NCBI GenBank assembly: GCA_937923465.1
Contig: CALDUB010000303.1
Span: 1-34,492, forward strand
Reading direction: 5' to 3'
Length of the DNA: 34,492 nucleotides
Source of the DNA: an uncultured Saprospiraceae bacterium
Lineage (GTDB): Bacteria; Bacteroidota; Bacteroidia; Chitinophagales; Saprospiraceae
A model generated the notes under the pieces. It searched no databases. It was not told the origin of the DNA and saw only the letters and a program-made list of their open reading frames with translations. Within the stretch, counting starts at the first letter, position 1. Each line of letters begins with the position of its first letter. This document shows positions 27,951 through 33,559 of this stretch, piece after piece. A program made the translations under genes and the position numbers.

Positions 27951-29159
27951 CTATCTAACAATTGTTACCGCACCGCCATAGACAGTAGCCGCTTCATCAT
28001 TTAATTTGATAACATAATAATAAGCACCTGTCACAAGACTTGCTCCCTTATCATTTGTACCCTGCCAATCGTTTAAGTATCCCTCTGTGGAGTAAACGAT
28101 ACTCCCCCAACGGTTATAAACTTCCATTGTGTTGTTTGGATGATTTTCGATTCCAGGAACGATAAAGCCATCGTTTTGTCCGTCGCCATTAGGAGTAAGA
28201 ATATCTGTAATATCAACACCATTACACCCATCTATTATAAAAAGCATCTCTGTAGAACATCCTAAATCGAAAACAGTAACAACATAAGTGCCTGACTCTA
28301 AGTCACTTAAATCTTCTGTTGTTTCTCCGTTATCCCACAAGAACTCTATAGCACCTGATGCATTTTCGACTTTTAAATCAATGGCACCTTCTCCTCTAGA
28401 AGTCGTACAATCATCCTGTGTCATTGTTCCAGATAGCTCTAGTCCGTCCTCCGCTTCCATTATAACAGCAGTACCCGTGACGATACAACCGTCTCCCGAT
28501 GTGACCGTGTAAGGATAGTCTCCCGCGGGTAAATTTGTACGAACAGCATCTTCGGTACCGTCTTCCCAACGATACTGAATAGGCTCTGTTCCTCCAAAAA
28601 ATTCAAAGCTAATGGCACCTTCTTCGCCACCTAGACAATCATTGTCTATAGTCAAATAAGAAGCTCCAAAACTAGCAGGTTTTACATTTAAAGGGAAAGA
28701 ATAAGTATCAGAACATCCGTCTTGTTCAACAGTCAAACGAATGGTTTTTTCGCCTCCTGATGGATATGCTACATCCATCGGATTTGTAGTGTTTGCTATC
28801 TGAGGAAAAGCATCTGTCCCAAAGTTCCATTCAAAAGATGCCGTTTCAAGATTGGCATCGCCTTGGTATTCGAATGCGTAATAAAATCCGCATTCTGTTT
28901 CGATTTCTTCCCAAGCAGCGCCAATTGTGAATTCACATGGTTGTTGTCCTGTTGGTTGTTGAAATCCTTGTCTAATGATTACTCCTCCGTTTTCAACGAC
29001 AGAACAAGCAATACTTTTTTGACCAAATGAAGAAGTAACTCGAAAGTCACCAACAGTTACTGAACTGCCGACACTCCCGAGGGTATGACGTCTAATGCTT
29101 TGCGCAGAGGCAGGTAGCAAAAAACCCATAATCATGGAAAGTAAAAATAATCTTTTCAT
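27951..29159 (-). CDS. SprB-like secreted protein with T9SS type B sorting domain
   Basis: This 402-residue protein has a signal peptide (1-19, ending PASAQ). It carries an N-terminal conserved segment (RHTLGSVGSSVTVGDFRVTSSFGQ), a PKD-like domain (about 100-165, FEWNFGTDAFPQ), two SprB-type repeats (DNDCLGGEEGAISFEFFGGTEPIQYRWEDG and a second with GAIEFLWDNGETTEDL) and a type B sorting domain (about 317-402, DILTPNGDGQNDGF ... VYNRWG ... GGAVTIVR). It should be exported by T9SS to the surface. It is the first gene of a two-gene operon: the PorP/SprF-OmpA gene starts 35 bases downstream, the arrangement expected for a type B substrate and its dedicated partner. It is far smaller than true SprB adhesins. 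Confidence 0.92.
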   Translation of the reverse strand: MKRLFLLSMIMGFLLPASAQSIRRHTLGSVGSSVTVGDFRVTSSFGQKSIACSVVENGGVIIRQGFQQPTGQQPCEFTIGAAWEEIETECGFYYAFEYQGDANLETASFEWNFGTDAFPQIANTTNPMDVAYPSGGEKTIRLTVEQDGCSDTYSFPLNVKPASFGASYLTIDNDCLGGEEGAISFEFFGGTEPIQYRWEDGTEDAVRTNLPAGDYPYTVTSGDGCIVTGTAVIMEAEDGLELSGTMTQDDCTTSRGEGAIDLKVENASGAIEFLWDNGETTEDLSDLESGTYVVTVFDLGCSTEMLFIIDGCNGVDITDILTPNGDGQNDGFIVPGIENHPNNTMEVYNRWGSIVYSTEGYLNDWQGTNDKGASLVTGAYYYVIKLNDEAATVYGGAVTIVR

Positions 29160-29371
29160 GGTATTTGATAATTTTAAAGAGTTTTAGTGTAGATAAAACT
29201 CATCCGCAAATTGAGGGAAAACTTGCCTATATTTAGGATTATAATAATAGTCTTGAACTTTGATTGCTAAACTTCCAAATGACCCTTTACCGTTCATTCT
29301 TCTTTTTTACATCTCCATTCGACTACTTGTCTATCCCCCTTTTCAATAAATTAATTTAAATCAAAAATTGC

Positions 29372-29421
29372 AGATAACAAACTGACAACCAATGACTTGA
29401 TATTATGCCAGTTTGTTATCT
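29372..29421 (-). terminator. Terminator of the 37-residue-repeat protein gene
   Basis: A 13-bp perfect stem (AGATAACAAACTG at 29372-29384 with its complement at 29409-29421) encloses a 24-base loop, 13 bases after the stop codon. The minus strand continues with GCAATTTTTGA, a short T run. Confidence 0.75.
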
Positions 29422-29434
29422 ATCATTGATATCA

Positions 29435-31129
29435 TTAATTTGGAGTAGCTATCAAATACCCTGTTAATACAAATGCACCTGGGTCTGAATTTGTTGGTCT
29501 TTGTATGTTTGTACCTTCTGGAAAACTAAGAATTCGAGAACCACGCGTAAAGTTTGGTCTCAAAAATTCCATATCGTCTCCGTCTATTTTTAGAGCACCT
29601 GTCATACTGTTTGAGATACCACTTTTTAGGAAAAGGATAAATCCTGTAGGAACTGTATATGTATCACTTGAAACAGTTAAATCAAGTACTGCAGGAGCGA
29701 CATTTGAGTTGTAGTCTACGAGCATACCTGTACATCTACAATTTGTAATAGATGTATTAGGTCCAAAAACAGGCATGTTAGGTGTCGTAGGGTGTGTCAC
29801 TGTACTATTAGTTGGTGTTAAGAAATCAACTGAATTTCCACCTGCAGTTAAGTAAAAGGTTTTGTTGGAAGGAACAGTAAATGTACCTGTTTTCAAAACT
29901 AAGTGTTCACCTACAATACCTTGAGGGAAATCTGGAGAAGCACCTGGAGCACCAAAAAGCTGCGTTCTAAAGTCAATAGAATTACCTTGAGTGCCACTAA
30001 TCGTCAATACATTGTTTACGAGAGATAATTGCTGGATTTCATTCAAAGAGTCAGCATCTGCATCGTTTGTATTGATAATGATTTCAGACGCTGTAACACC
30101 TGTCAAGCTTAATCCGCCTGTCGTCGCATTATATTGTAGATTTTGCAACTCATTCGCGGGGTCAGCATCTGCATCGTTGTTATCTATTAACACAGAGGGT
30201 CCTGTTGAATTGCTAATACTTAACTCTCCTGTAGTTGTATTGTATACCAAATCTTGTATCTCATTCGCAGGGTCAGCATCCGCATCATCGCTGCTTAATA
30301 CAATCGCGGGGGCTGTTGAGTTGCTGATGCTTAATGCGCCTGTTGAGGCATCGTATGTTAAATCTTGTATCTCGTTTAAAGGGTCAGCGTCGGCATCACT
30401 ACTGTTTAGTACTATTGCTGGACCAGTTGAATTACTGATACTTAATTCTCCTGTAGCAGCATTATATGCTAACTCTTGTATCTCATTCGCTGGGTCAGCA
30501 TCCGCATCATTACTATTTAAGACTACAGCTGGGGCTGTTGAATTACTAATACTTAGCTCTCCTGTAGCAGCATCATAAGTTAAATCTTGGATTTCATTAT
30601 CTGGAGAAGTATCATTATCATCTAATGCCGTTAGGGAGTTTACTGCTACGGTCGCAGTGTCTGCGTAAATAGCATTTGTTGCATTTACTGCATTCTGAGC
30701 ATTAATCGCATTCTGAGCAGAATCTGACTTTTCACTATATAAAGCATAAGGAACGGAAAGAATTTGGCTTGTACCGAGAAATATAAAATCTGTCCCCCCT
30801 GAAGGGTCCATTTCCATACGCAAGAAAAAAGGTCCTTGTCCCCAATCAATGTCCTCAAAAGCCGGAACACCTACGACAGCAGTACCCTGACCGATTTCAA
30901 GAGTAAATAACCCAAAATCATCTGTACTAACTTCGTAAACTTCTTGTGAGACCATTGGTCCACCGATTGTACCTTGTATTAAAGTAGCTTTAACAGAAAT
31001 GTTACGTCCTTGAAGTTCTATACCTGCGGCATCAGTTGCAACTCCTTGATAACACACTGCTTGAGGTGACTGAGCAAAAATGGCGATGTTAACCAACATC
31101 GTAAAGGCTAATGTCAAAAAATTTTTCAT
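29435..31129 (-). CDS. Secreted repeat protein with six 37-residue beta-repeat units
   Basis: This 564-residue protein has a signal peptide (1-19, IAIFAQ). Its N-terminal domain (about 20-135) is of a kind seen before repeat stalks in Bacteroidota: QAVCYQGVATDAAG, SQEVYEVSTDDFGLFTLEIGQG, FFLRMEMDPSGG and ILSVPYALYSEKSD. An Ala/Asn-rich linker (NAINAQNAVNATNAIYAD) leads to six tandem units (171-390) of 36-37 residues with the pattern NDADADPxNEIQxLxYxAxTGELSISNSTxPxIVLNS. This resembles phage tail-fibre-like trimeric beta-helix stalks, but that is inference. A C-terminal head (about 391-564) has no recognised domain and no T9SS sorting signal, so how it crosses the outer membrane is unclear. 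It appears monocistronic with its own terminator. Confidence 0.85.
   Translation of the reverse strand: MKNFLTLAFTMLVNIAIFAQSPQAVCYQGVATDAAGIELQGRNISVKATLIQGTIGGPMVSQEVYEVSTDDFGLFTLEIGQGTAVVGVPAFEDIDWGQGPFFLRMEMDPSGGTDFIFLGTSQILSVPYALYSEKSDSAQNAINAQNAVNATNAIYADTATVAVNSLTALDDNDTSPDNEIQDLTYDAATGELSISNSTAPAVVLNSNDADADPANEIQELAYNAATGELSISNSTGPAIVLNSSDADADPLNEIQDLTYDASTGALSISNSTAPAIVLSSDDADADPANEIQDLVYNTTTGELSISNSTGPSVLIDNNDADADPANELQNLQYNATTGGLSLTGVTASEIIINTNDADADSLNEIQQLSLVNNVLTISGTQGNSIDFRTQLFGAPGASPDFPQGIVGEHLVLKTGTFTVPSNKTFYLTAGGNSVDFLTPTNSTVTHPTTPNMPVFGPNTSITNCRCTGMLVDYNSNVAPAVLDLTVSSDTYTVPTGFILFLKSGISNSMTGALKIDGDDMEFLRPNFTRGSRILSFPEGTNIQRPTNSDPGAFVLTGYLIATPN
29960..30619. repeat. Six tandem 111-bp coding repeats
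   Basis: The six 37-codon units of the repeat protein occupy this stretch. GACGCTGACCC-type codons for DADADP recur in each unit. The last unit has lost the GELSISNS pattern (it reads NNVLTISGTQGNSIDF) and probably caps the stalk. Confidence 0.85.
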
Positions 31130-31787
31130 GACGAATTTTTATGCTAATGGAAAATAATAGCACTAAAAGCCAACCAAACAATTGAAATATGTAGGAAAGA
31201 AATGTAGGGTGTAGTAGTTAAAATAAAAAATTAACACATGGACTCGCAAGACTTATTAAATAATTACGTCTTTGTTTAAACATCGAAAATCATCTAAACC
31301 ACTTTACTAGATAAGTACTATCGTACTTAATTCAATCATCATCAAAACAGAAAATGTTCCATTAAATTGATACTAACAAGAAAAGACTAAGCTATATCTG
31401 ACTATCAAGAATAAAACAGAAAATCTATTTTAACTAATAACCTAATAACTTAGAACAACATGTAAATCGTTGAATAAAACTAGCGTAAGAAAATATCTAT
31501 CTAATTAGATAAATAAAATATATTTTTCAGTGTATCATGTGTACTAATATTGCCGATGTATCACCCTAATTCTACCTAATATTAACAAAAATCATTTTGG
31601 GTATTTTAGTAGTGCTGTGGTAAACAAATTTAATAATCGCCGCAAAGATACATTTTTATTTTAAAAATGTATAAAATATTAATTATTAAGTTATTACTCT
31701 TAGCAATTTATTTTAATAAGTCTTGATAATGAGTAAGTTATCTTTTTTCCTCCACGAAAAAAAATGAATTAAAAAAAAACGTTCTTT

Positions 31788-31848
31788 GACAAATCCCCCC
31801 GCGTTGCGGGACAAGCAGTGATTGTCCCGTGCAACGGGGGGATTTGTC
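31788..31848. repeat. GC-rich hairpin in AT-rich DNA
   Basis: GACAAATCCCCCC (31788-31800) pairs with GGGGGGATTTGTC (31836-31848), and GGGACAA (31808-31814) with TTGTCCC (31822-31828), with a small internal loop and a seven-base terminal loop. An outer GTTCT/AGAAC pair extends it to 31781-31865. It is about 60 bases long and stands out against the AT-rich surroundings. Confidence 0.75.
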
Positions 31849-31880
31849 AGAAAACCATTCAGAACCTACTTTTTGCTATT

Positions 31881-32064
31881 AGACTTGTTACTTTTATAAA
31901 ATTGCTTTCTGAAATTTGGATTTTTTCGATAGTTTTCTTCAAAAAATAATTGAATACCGTATTCCGAAGCTTTGCTCGGAAGTCCCTCTATTGAATTATT
32001 TTTTGGAGGAAAATGGCGGGAAAAGACATTTTCAGAAGGTGTATTTTATAAGAGTAACAAGTCT
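31881..32064. repeat. 184-bp imperfect palindrome
   Basis: AGACTTGTTAC (31881-31891) pairs with GTAACAAGTCT (32054-32064). CAAAAAATAATTGAAT (31940-31955) pairs with 31990-32005 with one mismatch. The centre is TTCCGA/TCGGAA (31962-31967, 31976-31981). All three blocks share a centre near 31972, so this is one long imperfect hairpin, of the size and form of a non-autonomous transposable element or a large structured RNA. Confidence 0.75.
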
Positions 32065-32311
32065 ATTAATTAACCAGACATAATTTATACATCTATTATA
32101 TCTTCATTAAGAAGCTATTTTGAATTAAATTTCTATATGAGGATAAGGTTACCTTATCTATTTGCATAAAAAGAGGTGAAATATCAGACATGTATAATAC
32201 TATCTCAAATAGTAATTTTCCGCTCTGTTTTCTAAATAAATGTAGAACTGGTAGGTATTTAAAGGTAACCGGCAGAAATCAAAAAGAAAGCGGTTGGGCT
32301 TTTTTTTAATC

Positions 32312-32355
32312 AAAAAGTTAACAAATCCATAATAAAAAGTTAACAAATTCATAAA
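32312..32355. repeat. 22-bp tandem duplication AAAAAGTTAACAAAT...
   Basis: Two adjacent 22-base copies (32312-32333 and 32334-32355) differ at only two positions. The unit begins AAAAAGTTAACAAAT and contains the palindrome GTTAAC. It lies about 150 bases upstream of the candidate promoter of the 16-mer array and could be a double binding site. Confidence 0.6.
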
Positions 32356-32501
32356 ATATTAATTTTTATCAAAGAAACTATTCATTAACCAATAGTATTT
32401 TTTGAATATATTTTTCACAAAAAAACATCATAAAACTATAAAATACTAATAAAAATAAAGAATTATTGAAATTTTATTTTCACTTTGCCTATATTCTGTC
32501 G

Positions 32502-32532
32502 TTGCAGAAGCCTCTGAGACGTTGCATCTTTG
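32502..32532 (+). promoter_or_regulatory. Candidate promoter of the 16-mer/terminator array
   Basis: TTG (32502-32504), a 20-base spacer and CATCTTTG (32525-32532) resemble the Bacteroidetes promoter, with one mismatch in the -7 box. The start would lie near 32540, producing an RNA of about 135 bases that ends at the first terminator (32674). Confidence 0.4.
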
Positions 32533-32580
32533 TATTGTAATTAGAGGGAAGCAGTTGTAGAGGAGGAAAAAAGCGACCAA

Positions 32581-32622
32581 ATGTGGCGCTCAAAAAAATT
32601 GAATATGTTCATGGGATTATAA
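32581..32622 (+). CDS. Micro-ORF of 13 codons ending in MFMGL
   Basis: ATG 32581 opens a frame reading MWRSKKLNMFMGL and a TAA. AGGAGG (32560-32566 region) lies about 14 bases upstream, unusual in this genome where such sites are rare. The start codon would sit in the loop of a small hairpin (AGCG-A-CCA with TGG-CGCT, 32572-32590). The last five codons are the first copy of the conserved 16-mer. Translation is unproven; it could be a leader peptide or chance reading of an RNA motif. Confidence 0.3.
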   Translation: MWRSKKLNMFMGL

Positions 32623-32674
32623 TTTTCAATAGTGCATTCCTGATTTATAAAAATCGGGAATGCAGCTATTTTTT
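32605..32674 (+). repeat. Array unit 1: 16-mer plus terminator hairpin
   Basis: ATGTTCATGGGATTAT (32605-32620) is followed by a 13-bp hairpin (32634-32646 with 32651-32663, one G-U pair) and then T6 (32669-32674), a good intrinsic terminator. Confidence 0.8.
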
Positions 32675-32702
32675 CTTACAATCTCTGCTACTATAAAATA
32701 TT

Positions 32703-32774
32703 ATGTTCATGGGATTATAATTTGTTAGTAGTGCATTCCTGGAATTGTTTCCGGGAATGTCGCTATATTTTTTT
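32703..32774 (+). repeat. Array unit 2: 16-mer plus terminator hairpin
   Basis: The 16-mer is at 32703-32718. The hairpin GCATTCCTGGAA with TTCCGGGAATGT (32733-32760) is followed by T7 (32768-32774). An in-frame TAA stands three codons before the 16-mer's ATG, so only MFMGL could be made here. Confidence 0.8.
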
Positions 32775-32791
32775 CAAATTAAACCTGGACT

Positions 32792-32839
32792 GTGAAGTTA
32801 AAAGAAACTTCAAAAGAATTTATGTTCATGGGATTATAA
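32792..32839 (+). CDS. Micro-ORF of 15 codons, GTG start, ending in MFMGL
   Basis: From GTG 32792 the frame reads (M)KLKETSKEF-MFMGL and stops at TAA. The same frame in the next repeat starts with ATG. Because the two repeats are nearly identical over 118 bases, conservation alone does not prove coding. Confidence 0.2.
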   Translation: MKLKETSKEFMFMGL

Positions 32840-32890
32840 TTTGTTAGTAGTGCATTCCTGGAATTGTTTCCGGGAATGTCGCTATATTTT
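32822..32890 (+). repeat. Array unit 3: 16-mer plus hairpin
   Basis: The 16-mer is at 32822-32837, 119 bases after unit 2, and the hairpin (32852-32879) is identical to that of unit 2. The T run is only four bases here. Confidence 0.8.
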
Positions 32891-32909
32891 CTTCAAATTA
32901 ACCTGGACT

Positions 32910-32957
32910 ATGAAGTTAAAAGAAACTTCAAAAGAATTTATGTTCATGGGATTATAA
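32910..32957 (+). CDS. Micro-ORF of 15 codons, ATG start, ending in MFMGL
   Basis: ATG 32910 opens MKLKETSKEFMFMGL followed by TAA. Relative to unit 3, the start codon is ATG instead of GTG, and a one-base deletion lies just upstream of the start, outside the frame. No Shine-Dalgarno site is seen. Unproven. Confidence 0.25.
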   Translation: MKLKETSKEFMFMGL

Positions 32958-33009
32958 TTTGTTAGTAGTGCATTCCCGAAATTGTTTTCGGGAATGTCGC
33001 TATATTTTT
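32940..33009 (+). repeat. Array unit 4: 16-mer plus terminator hairpin with paired base changes
   Basis: The 16-mer is at 32940-32955, 118 bases after unit 3. The hairpin GCATTCCCGAAA with TTTCGGGAATGT (32970-32997) differs from units 2 and 3 on both arms in ways that keep pairing (G-C to A-T, and U-G to C-G). T6 follows (33004-33009). Confidence 0.8.
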
Positions 33010-33056
33010 CAGACAAATTATATTGAACAAAAGAAACTTTAACATGCGGGCAAAAA

Positions 33057-33082
33057 AAAAGACCGTCGGGAAACGGTCTTTT
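33057..33082 (+). terminator. Terminator-like hairpin between array units 4 and 5
   Basis: AAAAGACCGT (33057-33066) pairs with ACGGTCTTTT (33073-33082) around a six-base loop. The symmetric A and T ends allow termination on either strand. Confidence 0.7.
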
Positions 33083-33098
33083 GTAATCGGTAAAAAAA

Positions 33099-33128
33099 AT
33101 GTTCAAGGGATTATGCTGATATCAGCAT
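33099..33128 (+). repeat. Array unit 5: diverged 16-mer plus palindrome
   Basis: ATGTTCAAGGGATTAT (33099-33114) differs from the consensus by one base. It runs directly into the 16-base perfect palindrome ATGCTGATATCAGCAT (33113-33128), but no T run follows, so this copy lacks a terminator. The frame reads MFKGLC and a TGA. Confidence 0.65.
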
Positions 33129-33200
33129 CGAATATTATATCGAAATTATTACGACGCAAATGTATGTTAAATAATTTAATACTACAAATAGTATTAAAGA

Positions 33201-33223
33201 AAAAAACGATTTAATCGTTTTTT
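33201..33223 (+). terminator. Terminator-like hairpin before array unit 6
   Basis: AAAAAACGAT (33201-33210) and ATCGTTTTTT (33214-33223) form a 10-bp stem with loop TTA. It ends four bases before the last 16-mer. Confidence 0.65.
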
Positions 33224-33227
33224 AGAT

Positions 33228-33280
33228 ATGTTCATGGGATTATGAAAGTCGCTTCGGTTCTACCGAAGCGACTTTTTTTT
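33228..33280 (+). repeat. Array unit 6: 16-mer abutting a strong terminator
   Basis: The exact 16-mer (33228-33243) is followed within one base by a 14-bp stem AAAGTCGCTTCGGT (33245-33258 with 33262-33275) and a T run to 33280. The hairpin sequence is unrelated to those of units 1-4, so only the 16-mer and the presence of a terminator are kept. The micro-frame stops with TGA rather than TAA. Confidence 0.8.
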
Positions 33281-33322
33281 TACTTTTTTTCAAAAAAACA
33301 GATAGAATTAGATTTGTTTTTC

Positions 33323-33330
33323 TACATTTG
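33323..33330 (+). promoter_or_regulatory. -7 box of tRNA-Val
   Basis: TACATTTG followed by CG is an exact TAnnTTTG match, 30 bases before the mature tRNA. No TTG at the -33 spacing is visible. Confidence 0.6.
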
Positions 33331-33359
33331 CGACCGCTTCGATAAAAAGCGTATTATTT

Positions 33360-33437
33360 GATTCTTTAGCTCAGTTGGTTTAGAGCGCTGCCTTGACAGG
33401 GCAGAGGTCACTGGTTCGAATCCAGTAAGAATCACCA
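33360..33437 (+). tRNA. tRNA-Val, anticodon GAC
   Basis: The acceptor stem GATTCTT pairs with AAGAATC, the anticodon loop TTGACAG gives GAC (reads GUC and GUU), and the T arm is CTGGTTCGAATCCAG. The 3' CCA is encoded (33435-33437), unlike in the tRNA-Arg of this window. The D loop is slightly long (GGTTTAGAG). Confidence 0.96.
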
Positions 33438-33447
33438 ACACATCTTC

Positions 33448-33498
33448 AACAGCCTTTAATTCGTTATATATCAACGAGTTAAAGGCTGTTCTTTTTTC
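33448..33498 (+). terminator. Terminator of tRNA-Val
   Basis: An 18-bp stem (33448-33465 with 33473-33490, one G-U pair) and loop ATATATC are followed by TCTTTTTT. It is a strong intrinsic terminator that separates the tRNA from the next gene. Confidence 0.93.
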
Positions 33499-33507
33499 AA
33501 CGCATTC

Positions 33508-33535
33508 TTGGTTCTCTTATCTTTTTCTAGTTTTG
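33508..33535 (+). promoter_or_regulatory. Promoter of the hydroxy-acid dehydrogenase gene
   Basis: TTG (33508-33510), a 17-base spacer and TAGTTTTG (33528-33535) match the Bacteroidetes pattern. The predicted start near 33541 leaves a leader of about 20 bases before ATG 33560. Confidence 0.55.
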
Positions 33536-33559
33536 TTCCAGTTATAAAAGCAGAAATAA

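Larger units (their letters stand above)
31130..33322. other. 2.2-kb region without ordinary genes but dense in hairpins and repeats
   Basis: Nothing is seen in 31130-31780 beyond AT-rich DNA, which should hold the promoter of the leftward gene. From 31781 on there are, in order: a GC-rich hairpin, a 184-bp palindrome, a 17-base palindrome GATAAGGT-T-ACCTTATC (32142-32158), a 22-bp tandem repeat, a promoter-like pair, and an array of six 16-mer repeats with hairpins. Two short frames of 63 and 74 codons at its right end run through hairpins and are not called. Confidence 0.7.

Noticed and set aside
32882-33214. Frames of 74 codons (minus) and 63 codons (plus) at the right end of the array.
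   Set aside because: They cross terminator hairpins and the repeats themselves, and the products are low-complexity Lys/Ile/Asn-rich sequences.
32605-33243. The 16-mer array as a CRISPR.
   Set aside because: The repeats are only 16 bases, spacing varies from 98 to 159 bases, and the intervening sequences are themselves repeated and form hairpins rather than being unique spacers. No cas gene is present.
32605-33243. The 16-mer array as an integron attC array or a retron RNA.
   Set aside because: No attC core sites, integrase or cassette genes are seen, and no reverse transcriptase lies in the window.
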